64,000 nt of DNA. Origin: Sanguibacter gelidistatuariae. Lineage in GTDB: Bacteria; Actinomycetota; Actinomycetes; Actinomycetales; Cellulomonadaceae. Under the pieces are notes generated by a model. It was not told where the DNA came from. It was given only the letters and a program-made list of their open reading frames with translations, and ran no database searches. This document shows positions 26,540-34,941 of the stretch, in pieces (within the stretch, counting starts at the first letter, position 1; each line of letters opens with the position of its first letter). The position numbers and the translations under genes were made by a program. The stretch covers positions 682,001 to 746,000 of the forward strand of contig NZ_FMYH01000001.1 in assembly GCF_900096585.1 (NCBI RefSeq), in the 5' to 3' direction.

Positions 26540-27544
26540 ATGTCGTCGACCGCGCAGACCCAGACCATGGAACGCACCGAGCCGGCCTACCGCGTCTTCG
26601 CGGTGAGGGTGGCGCGGGTGCAGCGTCTCTCACCGTCCTTCGTCAGGATCACGTTCACCGGACCTGACCTGCACGTCTTCGGGACGGACGGGCTCGACCA
26701 GCGGATCAAGGTGGTCCTGCCCACGTCGGCCGGACGCGCTCCGCTGCCCGCCGACTTCGCCGGCGACTCCTGGTACCAGGCCTGGCGAGACCTCCCCGAG
26801 GACGAACGGTGCCCCCTGCGCACCTACACCGTGCGGGCCGTGCGCCCCGACGCGGGACTCGGTGAGGTCGACATCGACTTCGTGCTGCACGGCGACGGCG
26901 ACGGTGAGCACGACGGGCCTGCCTCCCGCTGGGTCGCAGCCGTCCGCCCCGGCGCCGAGAGCGTCCTGATCGGCCCGAACGGCCGCTATGACGGCCCGCC
27001 GTCGGGCATCGAATGGGCGCCCCCCGCCGAGGCGACCAGGCTCGTCCTCGCGGGCGACGAGGCCGCCGCGCCGGCCATCACCGCGATCCTCGAGTCGCTC
27101 GCCCCCGGCACCCGCGCGCACGCCTTCATCGAGGTCCCCCACGAGGACGACGCCCTCCCCGTCTCTCTGCCCGACGGCGTCCGGCTCACCTGGCTGCCCC
27201 GGCACGGCCAGAGCGTGGGGTCCTTCGCCCACGAGCACGGCGTGCTGCTGGACCGCGCGGTCCGCGAGCACATGCGCGGCTGCGCCGAGCCGTCTGCCGC
27301 GCCTGCTGTCGAGCTGGAAGACGTCGACATCGACACCGGGATCCTCTGGGAGGTACCAGTCGCCGGCGCGGTCGACGCCGCGGCGAGTGCCACCGAGCTC
27401 GCGCTCCGGGGCTGCTACGCCTGGATCGCGGGGGAGGCCGGTGTCATCAAGGACCTGCGCCGCCACCTCGTGCGCGACCTCGGCATCGATCGCCGGTCGG
27501 TCGCCTTCATGGGCTACTGGCGTCTGGGCAAGGCCGAGTGCTGA
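26540..27544 (+). CDS. Siderophore-interacting protein (ferric-siderophore reductase)
   Basis: 334 residues, FAD/NAD(P)H-dependent reductase of the SIP group. It probably releases iron in the cytoplasm by reducing ferric siderophores. The FAD-binding domain (about 14-135) has FVRITFTGPDL and the flavin motif CPLRTYTVR near residue 95. The SIP domain (about 155-330) has LVLAGDEAAAPAI and YAWIAGEAGVIKDLRRHL, ending with FMGYWRLG. Two iron boxes lie directly upstream. ATG 26567 (MERTEPAY) is an alternative start that would leave more room after the box. Confidence 0.92.
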   Translation: MSSTAQTQTMERTEPAYRVFAVRVARVQRLSPSFVRITFTGPDLHVFGTDGLDQRIKVVLPTSAGRAPLPADFAGDSWYQAWRDLPEDERCPLRTYTVRAVRPDAGLGEVDIDFVLHGDGDGEHDGPASRWVAAVRPGAESVLIGPNGRYDGPPSGIEWAPPAEATRLVLAGDEAAAPAITAILESLAPGTRAHAFIEVPHEDDALPVSLPDGVRLTWLPRHGQSVGSFAHEHGVLLDRAVREHMRGCAEPSAAPAVELEDVDIDTGILWEVPVAGAVDAAASATELALRGCYAWIAGEAGVIKDLRRHLVRDLGIDRRSVAFMGYWRLGKAEC

Positions 27545-27719
27545 CGCTCCCACCTGCGCTGGGACCTGGGGACGTCTCAGGGGCGGGACGAGTCCACCCC
27601 CGCGGACGCGGGGACGATAAACTAACCCGCAGCGCCTCATCTGTGCCATGCGATCCACTGCGGACGCTGGTCGGCGCCCTCGCCCGTCACGTGATCAGAA
27701 CCAAGCACTAGGAGCCCCC

Positions 27720-27992
27720 GTGGGACGCGTAGTCGTCGACGTCATGCCCAAGCCTGAGATCCTCGACCCCCAGGGGAAGGCCGTTGCCGGCGCGTTGCCG
27801 CGCCTCGGCTTCACCGGCTTCCTCAGCGTCCGCCAGGGGAAGCGCTTCGAGCTCGAGGTGGACGGCGACGTCACCCCCGAGGTCCTCGCCGCTGCTCGTG
27901 AGGCCGCAGAGCGAGTCCTGTCCAACCCGATCATCGAGGACGTCGTGAGCGTCGTCGACGCCGCCTCGCTCGACACGGTCGCCTCGGCATGA
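27720..27992 (+). CDS. purS: FGAM synthase subunit PurS
   Basis: 90 residues from GTG 27720 (AGGAG at 27710-27714). PurS is the small dimeric subunit that couples PurQ and PurL in FGAM synthase. Seen: [29 protein letters not shown] and a C-terminal helix with [10 protein letters not shown]. The stop overlaps the purQ start (ATGA). The PurL subunit is encoded separately 30 kb away at 58137-60461. Confidence 0.93.
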   Translation: MGRVVVDVMPKPEILDPQGKAVAGALPRLGFTGFLSVRQGKRFELEVDGDVTPEVLAAAREAAERVLSNPIIEDVVSVVDAASLDTVASA

Positions 27993-28705
27993 GCGAGGTC
28001 CTCGGCGGTGCCCGGATCGGCGTCATCACCTTCCCCGGCACCCTGGACGACCGCGACGCAGCGCGCGCGGTGCGCCTCGCCGGCGGCCAGGCCGTGTCTT
28101 TGTGGCACGGCGATGCCGACCTGAAGAACGTCGACGCGGTCGTCCTGCCGGGTGGGTTCTCCTACGGCGACTACCTGCGGGCCGGGGCCATCTCCCGTTT
28201 CGCGCCGGTCATGGACGTCCTCATCGACGCCGCCAACGGGGGGCTGCCGGTGCTGGGAATCTGCAACGGTTTCCAGGTTCTCACTGAGTCCCACCTGCTG
28301 CCGGGCTCGATGATCAAGAACGAGGGCCTCGCGTTCCTCTGCAAGGAGCAGGCGCTCATCGTGGAGAACGCGGACACCGCGTGGACCCGCAACTTCACGG
28401 CCGGCCAGCAGATCACCATCCCGTTGAAGAACCAGGACGGGCAGTTCGTCGCCGATGAGAAGACCCTCGACATGCTCGAGGCCGAAGGTCGCGTCGTGTT
28501 CCGCTACGCAGGCGAGAACCCCAACGGTTCACGCCGCGGGATCGCTGGCATCTCCAACGCGGCCGGGAACGTCGTCGGGCTGATGCCGCACCCTGAGCAC
28601 GCCGTCGAGGCGGGCTTCGGAACGGCCGCTGCTGCCGGACCGCGCGCGGGCACTGACGGCCTGGCATTCTTCACGTCCGTCCTCGGAGCACTCGTCAACG
28701 CCTGA
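27989..28705 (+). CDS. purQ: FGAM synthase glutaminase subunit PurQ
   Basis: 238 residues, class I glutamine amidotransferase. It releases ammonia from glutamine for FGAM synthesis. Seen: [38 protein letters not shown], nucleophile Cys in [13 protein letters not shown], and His/Glu in [11 protein letters not shown]. Overlaps purS by 4 bp; a hairpin terminator follows. Confidence 0.96.
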   Translation: MSEVLGGARIGVITFPGTLDDRDAARAVRLAGGQAVSLWHGDADLKNVDAVVLPGGFSYGDYLRAGAISRFAPVMDVLIDAANGGLPVLGICNGFQVLTESHLLPGSMIKNEGLAFLCKEQALIVENADTAWTRNFTAGQQITIPLKNQDGQFVADEKTLDMLEAEGRVVFRYAGENPNGSRRGIAGISNAAGNVVGLMPHPEHAVEAGFGTAAAAGPRAGTDGLAFFTSVLGALVNA

Positions 28706-28726
28706 TCACGCAGCTTGTGCAGGACC

Positions 28727-28762
28727 TGTACCCCTGGTGGACCTCGGTCGACCAGGGGTACA
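28727..28762. terminator. Hairpin terminator after purQ
   Basis: TGTACCCCTGGT and its exact complement flank a 12-base loop between the purQ stop and the convergent DUF1345 gene. Confidence 0.65.
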
Positions 28763-28807
28763 TCTGTCTGCGGGCCACCACGAGCGCCGGATCGTCGGCC
28801 CGGACGG

Positions 28808-29488
28808 CTAGAGCCCAGCGATGAGGTTGATGGTCGCGGCCAGGATGACCGACCCGAACAGATACGACAACAACGCGTGGCCAAGCACCGTCTTGCGGAT
28901 ATCTGAGCTCTGGACGTCTGTGTCTGAGATCGCGAAGCTCATGCCGACGGTGAACGCGATGTAGGCGAAGTCGACGTACCTGGGTGGCTCTTCCTGGTGG
29001 AAGTCGAAGCCGCCATCTGTCCCGGTGTAGTACCTGCGGGCGTATCCCAGCGCGAAGAGGCTGTGCAGCGCCATCCAGGACACCGCGACGCTGAACAGTG
29101 CGATGGATGCGGTGAGCACCTTGTCGCTGTGGCTGCCACCAGAGGCAAAGAGCATGAACCCCACTCCGACGAGGCTGGCGATGGCCGCCCCGAGCATGAG
29201 GAGGTGCGCAACCGCGCGGCTGGGTTCTTCGCGGGTGGCGTGCGCTGCCGTCTGTGTAGCGTCCATGTTGCCGACGCTGAACCAGGTCCATGCGGTGAAG
29301 GTGAGGGCGGCCGCCGCCCAGCCGAGGAGTATCGCGAAGCGGTGGTACCCCAGTGTGGCAGCCAGGACGGCGACGGCGACCCCGACGACGGCGGCCACGG
29401 AGAGCCGGATGCCAGCGACTGCTGTGTCCGGGGCGGGGGTCTGGCCTGGGGGGAGGTCCTGATCTGCGTGGGTCACGAGGTCAGTCAA
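28808..29488 (-). CDS. DUF1345 membrane protein
   Basis: 226 residues with about six hydrophobic segments. The DUF1345 signatures are the AWTWFSVGNMDA region, ALFSVAVSWMALHSLFALGYARRYY, PPRYVDFAYIAFTVGMSFAISDTDV and the C-terminal KTVLGHALLSYLFGSVILA. Function unknown. The start is near the GntR operator region, whose dyads lie only 37 bp away, so control by the same regulator is conceivable. Confidence 0.85.
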   Translation of the reverse strand: MTDLVTHADQDLPPGQTPAPDTAVAGIRLSVAAVVGVAVAVLAATLGYHRFAILLGWAAAALTFTAWTWFSVGNMDATQTAAHATREEPSRAVAHLLMLGAAIASLVGVGFMLFASGGSHSDKVLTASIALFSVAVSWMALHSLFALGYARRYYTGTDGGFDFHQEEPPRYVDFAYIAFTVGMSFAISDTDVQSSDIRKTVLGHALLSYLFGSVILAATINLIAGL

Positions 29489-29525
29489 TCACTGGGCCGC
29501 CGGCTGTGCCTGAGACTACCCGGAA

Positions 29526-29537
29526 TGGTCCGGACCA
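29526..29537. promoter_or_regulatory. DasR/NagR-like operator 1
   Basis: TGGTCCGGACCA is a perfect 12-bp palindrome, differing only in the centre from the TGGTCTAGACCA site of GntR/HutC regulators of amino sugars. A second identical copy lies 66 bp downstream; the two bracket the promoter of the GntR-ROK-DUF4127-nanE operon. Confidence 0.8.
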
Positions 29538-29543
29538 ATAATA

Positions 29544-29573
29544 TTGACTCTCTTGCATCACGCGCGCTTTACT
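29544..29573 (+). promoter_or_regulatory. Candidate promoter between the two operators
   Basis: TTGACT (29544-29549) and TTTACT (29568-29573) with an 18-base spacer lie between the two TGGTCCGGACCA operators. Bound repressor could loop or exclude polymerase. Confidence 0.45.
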
Positions 29574-29591
29574 CACTACAGTGAACGCCAA

Positions 29592-29603
29592 TGGTCCGGA
29601 CCA
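29592..29603. promoter_or_regulatory. DasR/NagR-like operator 2
   Basis: Second perfect TGGTCCGGACCA, with AA before it as in operator 1. It lies 43 bp before the GntR start. Confidence 0.8.
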
Positions 29604-29646
29604 CTTTCGATGATCATGCACAGTTGATAGGAGCTGCAGGCGACCC

Positions 29647-30369
29647 GTGGATGGCAACTACGAGCTCAAGTACGAGGCGATGCGCGCCCAGATAGCCGCC
29701 GACATCAGCTCCGGCCTCAAGCCGCACGAACCGCTCCCGTCCGAGCGCAAGCTCATGGCTACCTATGGCGTCTCGCGCATGACCGTGCGCCGAGCTCTCG
29801 CGCTCCTGGTCGACGACGGACTGGTCTACAGTCGGCGCGGTTCGGGGACCTACGTCGCCGACCCCGCGATGATCAGCAAGTCCCTCTCGCTGACATCCTT
29901 CAGCGAGGACGTGCGCGAGCGCGGCATGACGCCGGGAGCCCGGTCCCAGCAGGTCCGGCGCCTTCCGGCCGAGGCGGATGTGGCGGCGGACCTCGCACTC
30001 TCGCCCGGCGCCCCCGTCGTCCACCTCGAACGGGTGCGCACCGCGGACGGGCTCCCGCTCTGCATCGAGGAGGTGTGGCTCCCAGCGGACCTCGTGCCGG
30101 CGAACTTCGCCGAGGGGGCCGTCACGTCCCTCTACGACACTCTGAGCGACCTCGGCATCGAGCCGGAGATGGCCTCCCAGACCATCCGGGCCACCGTCGT
30201 CAACGTCGAGCAGGCGACCCAGCTCGACGTCGCACCGCACTCCGCGGCGTTCAGCGTCTCGCGGACCACCTACGCCGCGAACGCCCGGCCGATCGAACGC
30301 GCCCACAGCCTCTACCGGGCAGACCGCTACGACTTCACGTTCTCGATCCACCGCGGGGCGCGCTCATGA
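29647..30369 (+). CDS. GntR/HutC family regulator (UTRA domain)
   Basis: 240 residues, GTG start after GGAGCTGCAGGCGACCC. The N-terminal wHTH (about 10-75) shows EPLPSERKLMATYGVSRMTVRRAL and the wing SRRGSGTYVADP. The C-terminal UTRA domain (about 95-235) shows LERVRTADGLPLCIEEVWLP and ERAHSLYRADRYDFTFSIHR. This is the DasR/NagR/NanR-like type whose ligands are phosphorylated amino sugars. Two likely operators precede it, so it is autoregulated. The stop overlaps the ROK gene start. Confidence 0.92.
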   Translation: MDGNYELKYEAMRAQIAADISSGLKPHEPLPSERKLMATYGVSRMTVRRALALLVDDGLVYSRRGSGTYVADPAMISKSLSLTSFSEDVRERGMTPGARSQQVRRLPAEADVAADLALSPGAPVVHLERVRTADGLPLCIEEVWLPADLVPANFAEGAVTSLYDTLSDLGIEPEMASQTIRATVVNVEQATQLDVAPHSAAFSVSRTTYAANARPIERAHSLYRADRYDFTFSIHRGARS

Positions 30370-31361
30370 CCGCCGTGCGCCGCATCGGCCTCGACATCGG
30401 CGGGACCAAGATGCTCGCCCTCCTCGCCGACGAGACCGGCCAGATCCTCGCCAGGAGCGAGACGGCGACGCCGTCCCGCAGCGGACCCCGGGCGATCCTG
30501 GATGCCGCCGCACGCATCGTCCGGGAGGTCGCCGGCCCGGGCCTGATCGCCCGCGTCGGAGTTGGGACGGCCGGCATCGTCGATCACCGCACCGGGACCA
30601 TCCTCTCCGCGACCGATGCCCTGCCCGGATGGGCCGGGACGGAGGTCGCGCTCGAGCTTTCCGCGCTGCTCGATGGGGCACTGGTGAGCGTCGTCAACGA
30701 CGTCGTCGCATTCTCGATCGGTGAAGGCCGCTTCGGCGCGGCTGCCGGGTACGACAGCTTCGTCGCGGTCACCGTGGGCACGGGGGTGGGCGGTGCGGTC
30801 GTCGTCGACGGGACCCCTCTCGTGGGCGCGCACCACCTCGCCGGTCACGTGGGCCACATGGCCGTGCCGCAGGCCGGCGACCGCGCCTGTCCGTGCGGGC
30901 GGAAGGGGCACGTCGAGTCCATCGCCTCGGGCACCGCGATGGTCGAGACCTACCGGCTCGCCGGCGGCCACGCGGACACCCTCGTAGACGTCGCGGCGGC
31001 CCTGCGCGCGGGCGACGAGCGCGCGGCCGACGCCGTCCGGCTCGCCGGTCAGGGGCTCGGTACGGCGCTGGCCTCGCTGGCCAACGCCGTCGACCCGCGG
31101 GTGATCGTCGTGGGCGGTGGTGCGCTCAACGTGGGGGAGCTGCTCCTCGCCCAGACCCGGACCGCCTTCGCCCAGACCGCCCTGGAACCGCTGGTCGGCG
31201 TCGAGATCCGCCCGGCGCTGCTCCCTGGCCACGCGGTGGCGCTCGGCGCAACGCTGCTCGGCGAGGCGCGCGCGCCGGGTATTCCCGCGCTCCCGCGGCG
31301 CCCGTCCCGCACCGACCGCCTCACCCCCGACCCGAACCACAGCTCACGAGGAGACTCATGA
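30366..31361 (+). CDS. ROK family sugar kinase (possible N-acetylmannosamine kinase)
   Basis: 331 residues from ATG 30366. ATP-binding GLDIGGTKMLALL near residue 8, VVNDVVAFSIGEG (catalytic Asp), VTVGTGVGGAVVVDG, then the zinc-loop HxxGHVGHM followed by CPCGRKGHVES. In most ROK proteins the last motif is CxCGxxGCxE; here the third Cys is His, which could still bind zinc. With nanE two genes downstream, a kinase making ManNAc-6-phosphate is the most likely role. The C-terminal 30 residues are Pro/Arg-rich and probably flexible. Confidence 0.85.
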   Translation: MTAVRRIGLDIGGTKMLALLADETGQILARSETATPSRSGPRAILDAAARIVREVAGPGLIARVGVGTAGIVDHRTGTILSATDALPGWAGTEVALELSALLDGALVSVVNDVVAFSIGEGRFGAAAGYDSFVAVTVGTGVGGAVVVDGTPLVGAHHLAGHVGHMAVPQAGDRACPCGRKGHVESIASGTAMVETYRLAGGHADTLVDVAAALRAGDERAADAVRLAGQGLGTALASLANAVDPRVIVVGGGALNVGELLLAQTRTAFAQTALEPLVGVEIRPALLPGHAVALGATLLGEARAPGIPALPRRPSRTDRLTPDPNHSSRGDS

Positions 31362-32938
31362 TCACGCTCACCTTCATCCCGCTCGACGACCGGCCCGCCA
31401 CCCGGGCGATCCCGCAGGAGGTCGCCGCGATTGCGGGGGTGAGGGTCGAGACTCCGCCCGTCGAGCTCCGTCCGAACTGCCGGGTGGCACCGGATGCCGA
31501 GGCCGTCTCGGCCTGGTTCCGCGCCTCTCGAGCCCGCACGGACGCGGCCGTGGTCAGCCTCGACGCCCTCGGCTTCGGCGGTCTCATCGGCTCTCGGATC
31601 GGCCACGAGGACCTCGACGAGGTGCTCGCGAACTGGCGTCCGCTCAAGGAAGCCGGCGGACCGGTGCACGCCGCGATCGTCGTGCCCCGTACCCCGAACA
31701 GCCTGGACGCGATGGAAGAGCCCGAGTACTGGAGCATCCACGGTCCGGCCCTGCACGCGCTGTCCGCCCAGCTCGCCTCGACCGAGGACGACCTCGCTGC
31801 GGCCCGCCTAGCAGTCGCCCCCGCCGTGCCCGACGACGTCGTGACGGACTGGACGGGCCGTCGCCTGCGCCAGCACACGCTCGCCCTCGCGGCGCTGGGC
31901 CTGGCCCAGCGCGGCACCCTCGCCTCGCTCGTGATCGGCGTGGACGACGCCGCGCACCGCTCGCTCTCCGCCCGCGCCCAAGGGGACCTGGCGCGCTGGT
32001 CGCAGATCGTGGGGACGACCGACCGGGTGATCGTGCACCCCGGCGCCGACGAGACCGGCGCGGTGCTCGTCGCCCGGGCGATCGGTCAGCACATGGGCAC
32101 GGGCGGCCCGAAGGTCGCCCTCCGGTGCGCTGACGCCGACGGCCTCGACCGCCCGGCCCCCTATGAGACCGGACCGGTGCGCCTCACCGTCGTGCGCCAG
32201 CTCGAGGCGGCCGGCGCCCGCGTGGTCGAGGACGTGGCCGACGCCGACGTCGTCCTCGTCGTACACCCGCCGTACTGCCCCGAGTGCGGGCCGAGCGCCG
32301 GCTGCGCCGTCGACCATGCGAGCTGGGCCGGTACAGACCCCACGACCTGGGACTGGGACGGTGCAGCACGCACCGCGGCCGAGATCGACACGCTGCTCGC
32401 CGCCGGCCACCGGGTGGCCTTGGCCGACGTCGCTCAGCCCAACGGCGCCGACCCGGCTCTGGTCGAGACGCTGCTGCCCGTCCTGGACTGGTCCCGGCTC
32501 GACGGCTACGGCGCCTGGAACACCGCCGGGAACACGCTGGGCAGCGTCGCGGCCCAGCTGGTCGTGACCTACCTCGGCCGGATCGGCGGGACCTTCGACG
32601 CCTCTGCACACCGTGTCTCGATCGCCCGTCGAGTGGTCGAGGACTACGGCTGGATGAGCCTCGTGCGGCACAAGGCCCGCATCGAGCTCGGCTCCGACCC
32701 CGCCCGCCACGACGCGGTGAGCGGCGAGCACCCGGCCGCTCCCGCGTGGGAGCGGGAGCTCGGCGCGGTCCTGACCGGCAGCGCCGGCCTGGAGGGCCTG
32801 GTCGTGGTCCCGGGGAGCCTGAGCTTCCCCTGGGACCGCACCTTCGAGATCGACCTTGTCATCGTCGACCGGACCCAGACCCAGACCCAGACCCAGACCC
32901 AGACCCAGACCCAGACCCAGACCGGAGCTGGCCGATGA
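31358..32938 (+). CDS. DUF4127 family protein
   Basis: 526 residues from ATG 31358 (GAGGAG 5 bp before), overlapping the ROK stop. The DUF4127 N-terminus is clear: LTFIPLDDRPATRAIPQ, then VETPPVELRP. Later segments typical of the family include VVSLDALGFGGLIGSRIG, VPRTPNSLDAMEEPEYW, IGVDDAAHRSL, HPGADETGAVLVAR and LDGYGAWNTAGNTLGSVAAQL. A CPECGPSAGC cysteine patch lies in the middle. No signal peptide. The reaction is unknown; its place between a sugar kinase and ManNAc-6-P epimerase under a GntR/HutC regulator suggests amino-sugar or glycan catabolism. The C-terminus carries an eight-unit Thr-Gln repeat. Confidence 0.85.
   Translation: MITLTFIPLDDRPATRAIPQEVAAIAGVRVETPPVELRPNCRVAPDAEAVSAWFRASRARTDAAVVSLDALGFGGLIGSRIGHEDLDEVLANWRPLKEAGGPVHAAIVVPRTPNSLDAMEEPEYWSIHGPALHALSAQLASTEDDLAAARLAVAPAVPDDVVTDWTGRRLRQHTLALAALGLAQRGTLASLVIGVDDAAHRSLSARAQGDLARWSQIVGTTDRVIVHPGADETGAVLVARAIGQHMGTGGPKVALRCADADGLDRPAPYETGPVRLTVVRQLEAAGARVVEDVADADVVLVVHPPYCPECGPSAGCAVDHASWAGTDPTTWDWDGAARTAAEIDTLLAAGHRVALADVAQPNGADPALVETLLPVLDWSRLDGYGAWNTAGNTLGSVAAQLVVTYLGRIGGTFDASAHRVSIARRVVEDYGWMSLVRHKARIELGSDPARHDAVSGEHPAAPAWERELGAVLTGSAGLEGLVVVPGSLSFPWDRTFEIDLVIVDRTQTQTQTQTQTQTQTQTGAGR
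32873..32920 (+). repeat. ACCCAG hexamer x8 at the DUF4127 C-terminus
   Basis: Eight perfect tandem ACCCAG units encode (Thr-Gln)8 just before the stop codon. Unit gain or loss would keep the frame and only change tail length. Confidence 0.95.
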
Positions 32939-33606
32939 GCGACGACGCGCTCGACGCGGTGCGCGGGCAGCTCATCGTCTCGTGCCAGGCTGCCGAGGGG
33001 GAGCCGCTGCGCGGTCCCGTACACATGTCCGCGATGGCGCTCACCGTCCTTGCCGGTGGGGCGAGCGGGCTGCGCCTGGAAGGTCCCGACGACGTCGCGG
33101 CCGTCCGCGCGCTGACCACCGCACCGATCATCGGGCTGTGGAAGATCACCGGGGCGCCGGTCTACATCACCCCGACGCTCGCGGCGGTGCGCGCGGTCGC
33201 CGAGGCCGGCGCGGACATCGTCGCGGTCGACGGCACCGGGCGGGAGCGGCCCGACGGCAGCACCTTCGCCGACGTGGTCGACGTCGTGCACCGCGAGTAT
33301 GGACGCTTGGTCATGGCCGACGTCGCGACCCTCGAAGAGGGCGTGGCGGCCGCCGCAGCCGGGGCCGACGTCATCAGCACGACCCTGTCGGGGTACACCG
33401 GCGGGCCGGTGCCCGCCGGACCCGACCTCGACCTCGTCTCGCAGCTCGCGGCCGCGCTTGAGGTTCCGGTCGTCGCCGAGGGGCGGATCGGCTCGCCCGA
33501 GGAGGTCGCCGAGGCGTTGCGCCGTGGGGCCTGGGCGGTCGTCGTCGGCGGGGCGATCACCCGACCGGCGCAGATCACCGCGTCATTCGTGGCGGGCACG
33601 CGGTAG
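32935..33606 (+). CDS. nanE: N-acetylmannosamine-6-phosphate 2-epimerase
   Basis: 223 residues, TIM-barrel. It converts ManNAc-6-P to GlcNAc-6-P in sialic acid and ManNAc use. Seen: IVSCQAAEGEPLRGPVHMSAMA (N-terminal phosphate/substrate strand), PIIGLWKITGAPVYITPTL, GADIVAVDGTGRERPDG, VMADVATLEEG, GADVISTTLSGYT, VVAEGRIGSPEEV and VVVGGAITRP. Starts at ATG 32935, overlapping the DUF4127 stop. Last gene of the operon. No sialic-acid lyase, nagA, nagB or transporter is in the window. Confidence 0.94.
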   Translation: MSDDALDAVRGQLIVSCQAAEGEPLRGPVHMSAMALTVLAGGASGLRLEGPDDVAAVRALTTAPIIGLWKITGAPVYITPTLAAVRAVAEAGADIVAVDGTGRERPDGSTFADVVDVVHREYGRLVMADVATLEEGVAAAAAGADVISTTLSGYTGGPVPAGPDLDLVSQLAAALEVPVVAEGRIGSPEEVAEALRRGAWAVVVGGAITRPAQITASFVAGTR

Positions 33607-33613
33607 CTCATCG

Positions 33614-33653
33614 CGACGACGCGTGCCCGGCCGAGGCCGGGCACGCGTCGTCG
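33614..33653. terminator. Perfect bidirectional terminator hairpin
   Basis: A 19-bp perfect stem with a 2-base loop between the convergent nanE and metZ stops. Confidence 0.85.
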
Positions 33654-33684
33654 GGCATCCGTGCGAGGGCTCAGTCGCGCGGAC

Positions 33685-34941
33685 TCAGGCGCGGAGCGCG
33701 ATCTCCACGTCCTCGATGAGGTCGAGCGGGTCTTCGAGGCCGATGCTCAGGCGCACGGTCGTCTCCGCGATGCCGACGGCGGCGCGGCCCTCGGGGCCGA
33801 GCTTGCGGTGCGTCGTCGTCGCCGGGTGCGTGATGAGCGACTTCGCGTCACCGAGGTTGTTGGAGATGTCGATGACCTCGAGCGCGTCGAGGAAGGCGAA
33901 GGTGCGCTTCTTGGCGGTCTCGGGATCCGTGCCCTCGGGGACCGCCAGGTCGAAGGTGACCACGGTCCCGCCGCCGGTCTGCTGCTTGCGGGCGAGATCG
34001 TACTGGGGGTGCGAGGGCAGGAAGGGGTAGCGCACCCGGGAGATCCCGGGCAGCGTCTCCAGGTGCTCGGCGACCCTGAGCGCGGCTGCGGTCTGGGCGT
34101 GCACCCGCAGCGGGAGCGTCTCCAGGCCCTTGAGCAGCACCCACGCGTTGAAGGGGCTCAGCGACGGCCCGGTGTTGCGGATGAATTTCTGGACGGGTCC
34201 GTCGATGTACTCCTTCGACCCGAGGATCGCCCCGCCGAGCACCCGGCCCTGGCCGTCGATGTGCTTGGTCGCGGAGTAGACGACGACGTCCGCGCCGAGG
34301 GAGAAGGGCTGCTGCAAGATCGGGGTGGCAAAGACGTTGTCGAGCACGACGACGGCGCCGGCCGCGTGCGCGAGCTCGCAGACCGCCACGACGTCGACGA
34401 TGTCTTGCATGGGGTTGGACGGCGTCTCGAAGAACACGACGTCGGCCGGGGTGGCCAGGGCGGCCTCCCACTGGTCCAGCTCGTGGCCGTCGACGTAGTC
34501 GACCGTGATGCCCCAGTCGGCGAAGATCTCGTCGAAGATCACCACGGTCGAGCCGAAGAGCGCGCGGGCGGAGACGATCCGGCTGCCCGACTTCACGAGG
34601 GCGGCGAGGGAGGTGAAGACCGCGGACATGCCGGTCGCGGTCGCGTAGCAGGCCTCCGCGCCGTCGAGCAGGCGCAGGCGCTCCTCGAACATGTGCACGG
34701 TGGGGTTGCCGTAGCGGGAGTAGATGAAGCGGTCGACCTCGCCCTTGAAGGCGGACTCCGCTTCGCCGGCGCTCGAGTAGACGTACCCCTGGGTGAGGTA
34801 GATCGGCTCGGAGGTCTCCTGGAAGTTCGAGCGGACCTGACCGCCGCGGACCGAGACGGTCGCGGGGCGCAGCGCGCGGGCCGTGGTGGTCTCGTCGGTG
34901 GGACAGTCGGCGCCGGGCTCGGGCGTGGTCACGGTCGTCAC
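33685..34941 (-). CDS. metZ: O-succinylhomoserine sulfhydrylase
   Basis: 418 residues, Cys/Met metabolism PLP enzyme. Start is GTG 34941, overlapping the rhodanese stop (GTGA). Seen: SRYGNPTVHMFEERL, ATATGMSAVFTSLAAL, SPSNP-like ETPSNPMQDIVDV, the PLP-lysine motif VVYSATKHIDGQGR and SLITHPATTTHRKL. The last motif and ITHPAT context fit MetZ, which makes homocysteine from O-succinylhomoserine and sulfide; O-acetylhomoserine as substrate cannot be excluded. It is controlled with rhodanese by a SAM-I riboswitch. Confidence 0.9.
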   Translation of the reverse strand: MTTVTTPEPGADCPTDETTTARALRPATVSVRGGQVRSNFQETSEPIYLTQGYVYSSAGEAESAFKGEVDRFIYSRYGNPTVHMFEERLRLLDGAEACYATATGMSAVFTSLAALVKSGSRIVSARALFGSTVVIFDEIFADWGITVDYVDGHELDQWEAALATPADVVFFETPSNPMQDIVDVVAVCELAHAAGAVVVLDNVFATPILQQPFSLGADVVVYSATKHIDGQGRVLGGAILGSKEYIDGPVQKFIRNTGPSLSPFNAWVLLKGLETLPLRVHAQTAAALRVAEHLETLPGISRVRYPFLPSHPQYDLARKQQTGGGTVVTFDLAVPEGTDPETAKKRTFAFLDALEVIDISNNLGDAKSLITHPATTTHRKLGPEGRAAVGIAETTVRLSIGLEDPLDLIEDVEIALRA

